A stretch of DNA of 64,000 nucleotides from Caballeronia novacaledonica (GTDB taxonomy: Bacteria > Pseudomonadota > Gammaproteobacteria > Burkholderiales > Burkholderiaceae): assembly GCF_900258035.1 (NCBI RefSeq), contig NZ_OGTP01000015.1, positions 99,750 through 163,749 on the forward strand. Direction: 5' to 3'. Position 1 is the first letter of the stretch. Every line of letters starts with the position of its first letter. The position numbers and the translations under genes are program-made. This document shows, piece by piece, positions 1 through 8,251 of the stretch. The notes beneath the pieces are model-generated. The model saw only the letters and a list, made by a program, of their open reading frames with translations. It searched no databases and was not told where the DNA came from.

Positions 1-364
1 GCAACTGCGCGCAGCGCTTGAAGAGCGTGTCGTCGAAGGTGATGTTTTCCAGCAGCTCCAGCACGAAGCGCTCGGGCTGCATGATGTGGACGATGTCGTC
101 GAACAGCAGCTCGCGGCTCATGTTCACGTAGCCCGGATGCGGCCCGAGCACCGCCGGCACGCCGATCTCGCCGATCGTGCGCGCGACGACATGCGCGGTC
201 GCCTGCACGTCGTCGTGGATGCGCGCGCGATTGTCCGGGCTGTCGCGAAAGAGCAGTTCGTAGGCGACCAGCACGCCGTCGCCATCCAGGATCGGCTGGC
301 GTCCGACGTACACGCTTTGCCCGCGCCTGGAAGGCGCCGCGCGCTTCAGGAAGGAATCGGGCAT
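1..364 (-). CDS. EAL-HDOD signalling protein, N-terminal part (runs off left edge)
   Basis: The first 121 codons of a leftward gene are visible. The protein begins MPDSFLKRAAPS, followed by QSVYVGRQPILDGDG and VAYELLFRDS. This is the start of the degenerate EAL domain found in EAL-plus-HDOD proteins (YuxH/COG3434 type). In these proteins the EAL part is usually inactive and the C-terminal HDOD domain acts as a protein-interaction module; that part lies outside the window. The ATG at 364 is chosen because the conserved domain starts about 16 residues later and a GAGGCG lies upstream. It is divergent from the GGDEF-EAL gene to its right, which suggests a shared cyclic-di-GMP context. Family assignment is good; function is inferred. 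Confidence 0.8.
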   Translation of the reverse strand, partial: MPDSFLKRAAPSRRGQSVYVGRQPILDGDGVLVAYELLFRDSPDNRARIHDDVQATAHVVARTIGEIGVPAVLGPHPGYVNMSRELLFDDIVHIMQPERFVLELLENITFDDTLFKRCAQL

Positions 365-812
365 GACGAGGCGCGCCTCGGCGCGATGAGGCTTTGCTCG
401 AAGGCCGGCTCGAGCGTGGTGGCGTTGACGCAGGCCGGCAGCACATTGAATTCGATCATGGGGCGAACGAGTCGAACGGAATTCGGGTGGTCAGCAGCGC
501 GACGAAGGCCCGGCATCGATCGCGACTCGCGGGAAATCGTTCTAGCTGGAAACGCGCCACTGTAACCGAATTCACCTGACGAGATGACATGAATCCTCAT
601 ATCGACAATTCCTGGACAATCTTGATCCCTTACCGCGATTGTTGCACCTGCGTGACCGGTTAAAGAAATCGCTGACCAAGCCGATAACTCGCCTGATAGA
701 GCGTGCCGCGCGCGTTGCGGCACGTCCCGGCCGGAACCCGCGAAACGCGGCGTTTCGCGCGCCGCCGTTCGTCCGACGAGGGCGGACGCAGCCGCCAGAA
801 CCCTACGAGACC
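365..812. other. Intergenic region between divergent signalling genes
   Basis: This stretch separates the partial EAL-HDOD gene from the GGDEF-EAL gene and must carry both promoters. Open frames cross it on both strands but none resembles a known protein. An in-frame TTG at 639 could extend the rightward gene by 58 arginine-rich residues, but the ATG at 813 is preferred. No convincing -35/-10 pair, operator or RNA was found. Confidence 0.5.
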
Positions 813-2675
813 ATGCAAGCGAACCGGATCAACGTCTCCCGCCGCGCACCCTGGCGCATCGCGCTCGACGCGCTCGCGCGCGCATGGCGAAGCGCCGCGA
901 GCGAGCGGCATGACAGCGCGCCCGAGCCGAATCCCGAGCCGGGTCCGCCGGAGCCGCCCGTCGCAACCGTCGCACCCGCTCTGGCCGGCGCGACCGAAGC
1001 CACGCTCGGCGCGGTCGATTTTCTCGCGCAGCTCGACGACGCGCTGCGCTTCCAGTATGTATCGGATGCGAGCATCGAGTTCATCGGCTATCACCGCGAT
1101 TATCTGAGCATGCTGACGCTGCACGATCTCGTCGCGTCCGAAGAGGCCGACGAGCTGCACGCGCTCGTCGCGCGGGCGCGTGCGAGCGGCAAGCTCGAAT
1201 CGGCGACGCTGACCGTCGTGAAGTCGCTCACCTATCCGATCTGCGTCGAGCTGCGGCTCGTATCGACGGCTGCGCGCGGCGCGCCCGGCTTCGCGGTCGC
1301 CGCGTTCGACGTGACGCACTGGCGCGAACGCGAGGCGTCGCTCACGCACGCGCTCAATCACGACGCGCTCACGGGCCTCGACAACCTCGTCGCGCTGAAG
1401 GCGGCGATCGGCGCCGCGCAGGACGAAGCCGAACTGATGCGCACGCATGCCGGGCTCGTGCTGCTCGACATCGACGATTATCAGCGCATCAACCGCGCGC
1501 TCGGCTACGACGCCGGCGACGAACTCCTGCGCGAGACCGCGCGCCGCATCCAGCACACGGCCGGGCATGGCGAACGCGTCGCGCGCGTGGCCGGCGACGA
1601 ATTCGCCGTGCTGCTGCCCGCCGGCACCACGGCGGAACTCGCCGAAAGTCTCGGGCGGCGCCTGCTCACCGCGATCGCGCAGCCGTACCGGCATCGCGGG
1701 CAGCACACGCATTTGTCGGCGAGCGTGGGCGTCGCGCTGTATCCGGATCAGAGCGGCAAGAACGCGAAAAGCGGTGCGCAGACGAGTCTTCTGCGCATGG
1801 CCGATCAGGCGCTCGCGCAGGCGAAGGAATCGGGCGGCAACGCCCTCGTCTTCCACACGATCGACGACAACCCTGCCGACGCCGAGCGTCTGAAGCTCGA
1901 AGCCGATCTGTACGAAGCCGTGCGCAACGGCGAGTTCTCGCTCTTCTTCCAGCCGATCACGAAGATCCGCACGGGCGCGGTGGTCGGGGTGGAAGCGCTG
2001 ATGCGCTGGAATCATCCCGTGCACGGGCTCGTGCCGCCATCGACGTTCATTCCGCTCGCGGAATCGATCGGCCTCATCAACTATCTGGGCAACTGGGTGC
2101 TGAAGGCCGCGTGCATGCAGATCACGCAGTGGGATGCGATCGGCATCCGGCTCGATTACGTGTCGGTGAACGTGTCGCCGCAGCAGTTCCGCGACAAGCG
2201 CTTCACGGCGGCGGTGAAGGAAGCGCTCGCGCTCACCGGCATCGACGCGCGCCGGCTCGTGTTCGAGATCACCGAAAGCCTCCTGATGCACGACCCGGAA
2301 GAAGCGACGCGCCTTCTGGAAGCGCTGACGTCGGTCGGCATCCGCTTCGCCGTCGACGATTTCGGCACCGGTTATTCGAGCCTCGCCTATTTGCAACGTT
2401 TTCCGCTCTCGAAGCTCAAGATCGACCGCAGCTTTGTCGAGAACCTGATTACGTCCCGCAACAACCGCGCGATCGTGAGCGCGGTCGTGGGGCTCGCGCA
2501 ATCGCTCGGGCTGGAACTGGTTGCCGAAGGGGTCGAGACGGAGGCGCAGCGCGATTTGCTGGCCGACCTCGGTTGCGATCACATTCAGGGCTGGCTTATC
2601 AGCCACGCGTTGCCGTCGGACGAGCTGGCGCGCTCGTTCCAGTCGAATTCGCTCGTGCTGCACGAGTCATTTTGA
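813..2675 (+). CDS. PAS-GGDEF-EAL cyclic-di-GMP turnover protein
   Basis: The protein is 620 residues when started at the ATG at 813. A basic, proline-rich N-terminus with no membrane segment is followed by a PAS-like region at about residues 65-170. A GGDEF domain follows, carrying the variant active site AGDEF at about 260-264, then an EAL domain from about 365 onward. The EAL signature (VGVEALMRW), FEITESLL, VDDFGTGYSS, KIDRSFV and AEGVETEAQ are all intact, so phosphodiesterase activity is plausible. Some cyclases with AGDEF are active, so synthesis cannot be excluded. It is cytosolic. An upstream TTG at 639 is a less likely start. It is divergent from the EAL-HDOD gene and is followed 142 bp later by another HDOD protein. 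Confidence 0.88.
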   Translation: MQANRINVSRRAPWRIALDALARAWRSAASERHDSAPEPNPEPGPPEPPVATVAPALAGATEATLGAVDFLAQLDDALRFQYVSDASIEFIGYHRDYLSMLTLHDLVASEEADELHALVARARASGKLESATLTVVKSLTYPICVELRLVSTAARGAPGFAVAAFDVTHWREREASLTHALNHDALTGLDNLVALKAAIGAAQDEAELMRTHAGLVLLDIDDYQRINRALGYDAGDELLRETARRIQHTAGHGERVARVAGDEFAVLLPAGTTAELAESLGRRLLTAIAQPYRHRGQHTHLSASVGVALYPDQSGKNAKSGAQTSLLRMADQALAQAKESGGNALVFHTIDDNPADAERLKLEADLYEAVRNGEFSLFFQPITKIRTGAVVGVEALMRWNHPVHGLVPPSTFIPLAESIGLINYLGNWVLKAACMQITQWDAIGIRLDYVSVNVSPQQFRDKRFTAAVKEALALTGIDARRLVFEITESLLMHDPEEATRLLEALTSVGIRFAVDDFGTGYSSLAYLQRFPLSKLKIDRSFVENLITSRNNRAIVSAVVGLAQSLGLELVAEGVETEAQRDLLADLGCDHIQGWLISHALPSDELARSFQSNSLVLHESF

Positions 2676-2817
2676 GTGGACAGTTGTTCGTGTTCTAATC
2701 GAAGGACACGCCGTAACTCCCTAATAACGTGTACATTTCGTTGTCGGGGTGGATTGAATCTGCTGGACCGCCTCGGGTTAGCCGTCGCGTAACGAGCAAG
2801 GCTTCTTACTTTTAGCA

Positions 2818-4290
2818 ATGGCACGCACCAAGGCCGAACTACTGGACAAGCTGTGGGCGCGCATGAGCGAGCGCGGGGACTTCCCCATGCTATCTCAGGC
2901 GCTGCGCACCACTGTGTCCGCGATGAACGACAACGACCTCGACTTCACGTCGCTCGTGCATGTCGTGCTGTCGGACGTCGGCCTCACGCAGAAGGTGCTG
3001 CGCCTCGCCAATTCGGCGATGTACATCGCGTTCGGCGGCAACATCACCACGGTCACGCGCGCGCTGATGGTGCTCGGCATGGACGCGGTCGGCCATCTCG
3101 TCGTCGGACTGAAGCTCGTCGATCACTTTCATCAGAGCGCGCCGCGCCGCATCGACGCGAAACTCGAACTGAACCGCACCCTGCTCTCGGGCGCGGTCGC
3201 GCGGCAGCTCACCGAGCACAAGGACCTGCGTTCCGCCGAGGAAGCGGTCGTCTGCACGCTGATGCGGCAAATCGGCAAGCTGCTCGTCGCGTTCTATCTC
3301 GAACACGAGTGGGATCAGTTGCGGCGCAAGGCGGCGTCGGAAAACATTCCGGACAGCGAGGCGTGCGCCGCGCTGCTCGGCGTCACGTTCGACGAAATCG
3401 GCCTCGAAGCGGCGGACCGCTGGCGTCTGCCCGAGACCATCCGCGAGGGCATGCGCGCGACCGACCCGAACGCGCCCGTCGACGAAACCGTGCCGAAGCA
3501 CGTGCGCTGGCTGCGCGCCATTTCCAACTATTCGACCGAAGTCGCCGACGCGCTCACCGCGCAGAGCACGGACGCGGAAAATCGCGAGTCGGTGCTGTTC
3601 GATATCGCGAGCCGCTACAGCGACCCGCTCAAGACCGACGCCGACACGCTCACCGCAATGAGCCTCGCGCTCGCGAACGAGGAAGCGAGCGACGGCGTGA
3701 TCCGCGAGATCTCCGAACTGCAGGCGAACGCCGACGCCATGGCGCGCGCGAAGGTATCGGCGGAAGCGCGCATCGGCGCGAGCGTCGACGACTTGCGCTC
3801 GTTGCCGTCGAAAAACGCGCTCGCGCCGGCGCTTTCGCTGGCATCGGAATCGATACTGGGAAGCCTGCATCTGTCGCGCACCGTGGTGTTCGTGCGCCAG
3901 GCCAACAACGAGTTCCAGGCGCGTCTCGCGCTTGGCGCGGGCATCGAGCCCATGCTGCCGCAACTGCGTTTCTCGGCGGATTTCCGGCCCGACGTGTTCC
4001 ATCTCGCGATCACGAATCCGGTCGGCATTTTCATCGAGAACGCGCACGACGCGCGCATCGACGCGCGCCTGCCGCGCTGGTACAAGGAAACGCTCGGCGA
4101 AGCTCAGGCTTTCGTGCTGCTGCCGGTGAAATCGAACGATTCGACCGTCGCGCTGATCTACGGCGACTGGACTTCCCCGCAGCACGTACGCAAGATCTCG
4201 GCGCCCGAGATGAGCGCGCTGAACGAGCTCACGAAGGAGCTGAGCCGTTTCTTCCTCGGCGCGAACTGGAAGGAAGTCGAGCTGATCTGA
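2818..4290 (+). CDS. HDOD domain protein with C-terminal GAF-like region
   Basis: This 490-residue cytosolic protein has an HDOD domain at about residues 15-210, seen in DFPMLSQAL, VVLSDVGLTQKVLRLANSA and ALMVLGMDAVGHLVV. HDOD is an HD-GYP-like fold lacking the metal-binding histidines and aspartates, so it probably acts by protein interaction. The C-terminal 150 residues, containing LHLSRTVVFVR and AFVLLPVKSNDSTVALIYGDW, look like a GAF-type sensory domain. The ATG at 2818 has only a weak upstream AAGG. It lies downstream of the GGDEF-EAL gene on the same strand and may belong to the same signalling pathway, which is inference from position. Confidence 0.85.
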   Translation: MARTKAELLDKLWARMSERGDFPMLSQALRTTVSAMNDNDLDFTSLVHVVLSDVGLTQKVLRLANSAMYIAFGGNITTVTRALMVLGMDAVGHLVVGLKLVDHFHQSAPRRIDAKLELNRTLLSGAVARQLTEHKDLRSAEEAVVCTLMRQIGKLLVAFYLEHEWDQLRRKAASENIPDSEACAALLGVTFDEIGLEAADRWRLPETIREGMRATDPNAPVDETVPKHVRWLRAISNYSTEVADALTAQSTDAENRESVLFDIASRYSDPLKTDADTLTAMSLALANEEASDGVIREISELQANADAMARAKVSAEARIGASVDDLRSLPSKNALAPALSLASESILGSLHLSRTVVFVRQANNEFQARLALGAGIEPMLPQLRFSADFRPDVFHLAITNPVGIFIENAHDARIDARLPRWYKETLGEAQAFVLLPVKSNDSTVALIYGDWTSPQHVRKISAPEMSALNELTKELSRFFLGANWKEVELI

Positions 4291-4316
4291 CCGGCTCCGT
4301 TCCAGCGCGCATCGTC

Positions 4317-4760
4317 TTATTCCCGCTTCAGGATCGCCACGGCCTGCTCGCCGTATCGCACGATATAGCCGCCGTGCGAGCGCTGCCATTCGAGCGCGTC
4401 CGCCTCGTTCGCAAACCAGTTCTTTTCGTGATCGTTGAACGCGCCGGCGTCGAGCCGATAGCGATCGATGATCGCGCCCGGCTGCTTGTCGATATCGGGC
4501 TTGCAGGCGTCCCAGTTCGCGTAGCCGAGTTCGATGGCGAGCATCGCGAGGAGATGCTTCAGTTGCAGATCGTCGCGGATCGCGTGCAGGTCGGCGAGAC
4601 GCGCCGCGCGCGTGACGTTCGTGGCGAGCAGACGTCGCAACACGGGCATGGACGCGCTCGTGTCGCCGTCGCGCGCATGGCGGAGCAGACGCCGCGCGTG
4701 TTCGCGCAGAAAGTCGCTATTGGAAACGGAAGAGGAGATTGGACAGGATGTTGACCACAT
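4317..4760 (-). CDS. Conserved hypothetical protein, 147 aa
   Basis: I do not recognise a characterised family. The protein is soluble and lacks a signal peptide. It begins with a helical, arginine-rich segment and contains KHLLAMLAIELGYANWDACK. That segment resembles the 'REYGFxSWxxLK' signature in many short uncharacterised proteobacterial proteins. The C-terminus is aromatic-rich (KNWFANEADALEWQRSHGG). The ATG at 4760 is preceded by AAAGGA at good spacing, which fixes the start. It converges with the HDOD gene, 26 bp from its stop. Function is unknown. Confidence 0.72.
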   Translation of the reverse strand: MWSTSCPISSSVSNSDFLREHARRLLRHARDGDTSASMPVLRRLLATNVTRAARLADLHAIRDDLQLKHLLAMLAIELGYANWDACKPDIDKQPGAIIDRYRLDAGAFNDHEKNWFANEADALEWQRSHGGYIVRYGEQAVAILKRE

Positions 4761-4916
4761 GACGTTGTTCCTTTGTTGCGCCGTTCTCGCTGCGGCTATA
4801 AAGGTTCGACGTTGCGGTTCGATCCGGAGTTGAATTCTGCGTGGCAGGTGCGTAAGACTTTTGCGAGACCGGGCGCCCTGCCGCGCCCGTCCGCGATTCT
4901 ATATCGATGTGAAGCG

Positions 4917-6584
4917 TCAGGCCAACTGGAATTTGCCGACGAGCGACTTCAGCGCGCGCGCCTGATCGTCGAGCGACTGCGCCGCCGCGGCCGCTTCTTC
5001 GACGAGCGCGGCGTTCTGCTGCGTGTTCGCGTCCATCTTGGTGACGGCTTCGCCAATCGATTCGATGCCCGTCTTCTGCTCCGCCGACGCCGCCGAAATC
5101 TCGCCCATGATGTCGGTGACGCGGCGCACGGCCTTCACGACTTCCTCCATCGTCGCGCCGGCTTCCTGCGCGTAGGACGAGCCGTCCGACACGCGCGACA
5201 CCGACGTGTCGATCAAGCCTTTGATCTCCTTCGCCGCCGACGACGAACGCTGCGCGAGACTGCGCACCTCGCCCGCGACGACCGCGAAGCCGCGCCCCTG
5301 CTCGCCCGCGCGCGCGGCCTCGACCGCCGCGTTCAGCGCGAGGATGTTCGTCTGGAACGCGATGCCCTCGATCACGCCGATGATGTCGCCGATACTCTTC
5401 GCGCTGGCATCGATGCGCTGCATCGTCTCCACGACGCGGCCGACGACCGCGCCGCCCTTCTCCGCGATCGCCGATGCGTTCGCGGCGAGCGTGCTCGCCT
5501 GCTTCGCGTTGTCCGCGTTCTGGCGAACCGTCGACGTGAGCTGCTCCATGCTGGCCGCGGTCTTTTCCAGCGCGACCGCCTGCTCTTCGGTCCGGCGCGA
5601 CAAGTCGACGTTGCCCGTGGAAATTTCGCTCGACGCCGATGCGATCGCCTCCGCGCTCGCGGCGATATCGCCGACCGTCGACGAAAGGCCCGCCTGCATT
5701 TCGGAGAGCGCGTGCAGCATGGAGGCGTCGTCGCGGCGCTTCAGCTTGACCGGATGCGCGAGATCGCCGGACGCGATGCGCCGCGCGATGTCCTTTGCAT
5801 AACCGGGCTCGCCGCCGAGCTGGCCGGCGAGACGCCGCACGACCCATTCCGAGACGACGATCGCGAGCGCGAACAGGCCGAGCGTCAGCACCGACACCAT
5901 CACGAACGACGAATGGAAGATGAACGCGGCGGAATCGATCGTCGCCTTGGCCGCGGCGCCGCGGCGCGCGACGAGATCGTCGACCATCTTTTCGAGCTTG
6001 CCTGTTTCGACGAGCAGCGACACGTCCTGCGTGCCGACTTGCCAGTTCATCTGCGAGAGATCGAGCGGCTGCTCTTTCACGAGTTTCACGAAAGTCCGCA
6101 GGTTCTCGCTCCATTTCGCGAGCGCCGTGGAAAAGCGCTTTTGCTGCGCGAGCGCGTCCTGGTCGGCGTGATCGATGTACTGCGCGAGCGGCGCCTGCTC
6201 CTTTCCGATATCGGCGAGCGATTGCTCGACCTGCGCGCCGAGATCTTCGCGCTCCTTCGCGGTCGACGCGGTGAGCAACATCTTCTGCGAGCGGCTTGCG
6301 CGCAGCAGATAGCCGCGCGTTTCCTCGGCCGCGCGGCTCGCGACGTAGCCTTGCGTGTAGATGGATTCGGTCGCGCCGTTCAGACGGCTGATCTGCGTGA
6401 GCGAAATCGCGCCGATGACAAGCGTCCCGGCGAGCACGAGCCCGAACGCGAGCCTGAGCGATGCCTTGACGGACAGCGCGCGCTTCGCCGCCGCGCGCCC
6501 GTCTGCGTATTCTTCAGCCGCCGCAGCGCCGGCGTGCGCCACGAAGCCCGCGTCTTTAGCGCCGCGTAGCGAAAACAGTTTCAT
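4917..6584 (-). CDS. Methyl-accepting chemotaxis protein
   Basis: This 555-residue transmembrane chemoreceptor has a first membrane helix at about residues 43-62 and a periplasmic ligand region to about 220. A second helix lies at about 224-248, followed by HAMP and a cytoplasmic signalling domain. The hairpin tip [19 protein letters not shown] is exactly the CheA/CheW-binding motif, and adaptation-helix repeats flank it. The cytoplasmic N-terminal tail of about 40 residues is longer than usual. No C-terminal CheR-binding pentapeptide is present; the protein ends in GKFQLA. The ligand is not predictable. It stands alone, so chemotaxis genes are elsewhere. Confidence 0.93.
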   Translation of the reverse strand: MKLFSLRGAKDAGFVAHAGAAAAEEYADGRAAAKRALSVKASLRLAFGLVLAGTLVIGAISLTQISRLNGATESIYTQGYVASRAAEETRGYLLRASRSQKMLLTASTAKEREDLGAQVEQSLADIGKEQAPLAQYIDHADQDALAQQKRFSTALAKWSENLRTFVKLVKEQPLDLSQMNWQVGTQDVSLLVETGKLEKMVDDLVARRGAAAKATIDSAAFIFHSSFVMVSVLTLGLFALAIVVSEWVVRRLAGQLGGEPGYAKDIARRIASGDLAHPVKLKRRDDASMLHALSEMQAGLSSTVGDIAASAEAIASASSEISTGNVDLSRRTEEQAVALEKTAASMEQLTSTVRQNADNAKQASTLAANASAIAEKGGAVVGRVVETMQRIDASAKSIGDIIGVIEGIAFQTNILALNAAVEAARAGEQGRGFAVVAGEVRSLAQRSSSAAKEIKGLIDTSVSRVSDGSSYAQEAGATMEEVVKAVRRVTDIMGEISAASAEQKTGIESIGEAVTKMDANTQQNAALVEEAAAAAQSLDDQARALKSLVGKFQLA

Positions 6585-6923
6585 CGATCGATCCCCGATT
6601 TAATCTGCGGACTTGGCCGTCGTGCGGCGAGTCCTGGTCTGGTCTCCCCACCGGAATACGGCAGGTTTGTCGGCTTTCTTGAGCCTTTTATCGGAAAGCG
6701 AACGCGCGCTCGCCGGCCGCGCTTTTTATAACCGGCCAAAAATCGTTGCGTAAGACGAAACCCCGTCGCCAGCGCCCGCGATCCTGTCCGATTCGCGACA
6801 AAGCTTGGCGGGACAACGCAACGAGGACAGCCTACACTTGTCAGAAATTCAGCTTGCGCATAAATGCCGCACTGAAAAAAGACCAAAAACCGAGACGCTT
6901 CCCGCTTTCTTCTGCCATCTACT
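6585..6923. other. Divergent promoter region between receptor and MFS pump
   Basis: This 339-bp stretch holds the promoters of the leftward chemoreceptor and the rightward transporter. Two partial matches to the flagellar sigma-28 -10 element (TCCGATAA and GCCGACAA, read leftward near 6667-6695) occur, but without a properly spaced -35. No gene was found here. Confidence 0.45.
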
Positions 6924-8180
6924 ATGCAAACCAGCATCGACAAGGGCGCTTTGTCGCCTTCCGGCGCATCGGCCGGCGCACCCGCCGCAGGTTCCGCGAG
7001 CACGGGCGCGCAACGCACCGTCTATTCCGTTCTGGGCGCGATCAGCTTCTCGCACCTTCTGAACGACATGATCCAGTCGCTGATCCTGGCGATCTATCCG
7101 ATGTTCAAGAGCGAGTTCGCGCTCACGTTCGGACAGATCGGCCTCATCACGCTGGTCTATCAGGTCACGGCTTCGCTGCTGCAGCCGCTCGTCGGTTTGT
7201 ACACGGACAAGCATCCGAAGCCTTACTCGCTGCCTGTCGGCATGGGCTTCACGTTGTCGGGTTTGCTGCTGATGTCGATCGCGGGCAACTTCGGCACACT
7301 GCTGATCGCGGCGGCGCTGGTCGGCTGCGGATCGTCGGTGTTTCATCCGGAGTCGTCGCGGGTCGCGCGCATGGCGTCGGGTGGTCGGCATGGGCTCGCG
7401 CAGTCGCTGTTTCAGGTCGGCGGCAATGCGGGCGCGTCGCTCGGGCCGCTGCTCGCCGCGCTGATCGTCATTCCGCACGGGCAGAAGAGCATCGCGTGGT
7501 TTTCGGCGGCGGCGCTCGTCGCCATGTTCGTGCTGGCGAATATCGGTCGCTGGTACAAGCGTCATCCGGCGACGAAGAAGGGCCGCAAGCAGGTCGTGCA
7601 TGCGACGCTTCCACGCAACAAGGTCGTCATGGCGATGAGCGTGCTCGTGCTGCTCGTGTTCTCCAAATACTTCTATCTCGCGAGCATCACCAGCTACTTC
7701 ACGTTCTATCTGATCAGCAAGTTCGGGCTGTCCGTGCAAGCCGCGCAGATTCACCTGTTCGTATTCCTCGCGGCGGTGGCGGCGGGCACGATCATCGGCG
7801 GGCCGGTCGGCGACAAGGTCGGGCGCAAGGCGGTGATCTGGGTGTCGATTCTCGGCGTCGCGCCGTTCACGCTCCTGATGCCTTACGTGAATCTGTTCTG
7901 GACCGGCGTGTTGTCGGTGATCATCGGGCTCGTGCTGGCGTCGGCGTTCTCCGCGATCCTCGTGTATGCGCAGGAGCTGATTCCGGGCAAGGTCGGCATG
8001 GTCGCGGGCCTGTTCTTCGGCTTCGCGTTCGGAATGGGCGGAGTCGGCGCGGCGGTGCTCGGCCATCTCGCCGATGCCACCAGCATCGATTACGTGTACA
8101 AGGTTTGCGCCTTCCTGCCGCTGCTCGGCGTGCTGACGGTATTGCTGCCGAAGACGCACGAGGCGCACGCGAAAGGCTGA
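6924..8180 (+). CDS. fsr: MFS transporter, fosmidomycin resistance (Fsr) type
   Basis: This 418-residue major facilitator has twelve predicted membrane helices in two halves after a small-residue N-terminal tail of about 30 residues. Segments such as SFSHLLNDMIQSLILAIYPM, LVGLYTDKHPKPYSLP and VGCGSSVFHPESSRVARMAS are characteristic of the Fsr proton-coupled exporter subfamily. The E. coli member exports fosmidomycin and some other drugs. The substrate of this protein is inferred only from family. It converges with prpE across a GC-rich hairpin. Confidence 0.85.
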   Translation: MQTSIDKGALSPSGASAGAPAAGSASTGAQRTVYSVLGAISFSHLLNDMIQSLILAIYPMFKSEFALTFGQIGLITLVYQVTASLLQPLVGLYTDKHPKPYSLPVGMGFTLSGLLLMSIAGNFGTLLIAAALVGCGSSVFHPESSRVARMASGGRHGLAQSLFQVGGNAGASLGPLLAALIVIPHGQKSIAWFSAAALVAMFVLANIGRWYKRHPATKKGRKQVVHATLPRNKVVMAMSVLVLLVFSKYFYLASITSYFTFYLISKFGLSVQAAQIHLFVFLAAVAAGTIIGGPVGDKVGRKAVIWVSILGVAPFTLLMPYVNLFWTGVLSVIIGLVLASAFSAILVYAQELIPGKVGMVAGLFFGFAFGMGGVGAAVLGHLADATSIDYVYKVCAFLPLLGVLTVLLPKTHEAHAKG

Positions 8181-8198
8181 TCGCACGACGTGATGCAC

Positions 8199-8238
8199 GA
8201 CGGCGGGCGCGCCGGTCTTTGCGGACCGCGCGCCCGTC
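8199..8238. terminator. GC-rich hairpin between convergent fsr and prpE
   Basis: An imperfect stem with one 3-nt and one 1-nt bulge forms from GACGGCGGGCGCG and its partner around GCGCGCCCGTC. There is no strong U-tract in either direction, so it is only a possible terminator. Confidence 0.35.
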
Positions 8239-8251
8239 GCGTTTCAGGCAG

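Noticed and set aside
346..723. 125-codon leftward frame upstream of the EAL-HDOD gene
   Set aside because: It overlaps the start of the EAL-HDOD gene in another frame, has no recognisable domain and no ribosome binding site. It covers the promoter region.
660..2663. Very long open frame antisense to the GGDEF-EAL gene, and similar long antisense frames opposite valS, alaS, ppk and prpE
   Set aside because: In high-GC DNA frames opposite real genes are often open. These are arginine-rich, match no family, and the opposite strand encodes clear enzymes.
6660..6720. Sigma-28 promoter for the chemoreceptor
   Set aside because: GCCGACAA and TCCGATAA resemble the -10 element, but no TAAA-type -35 lies at the required spacing.
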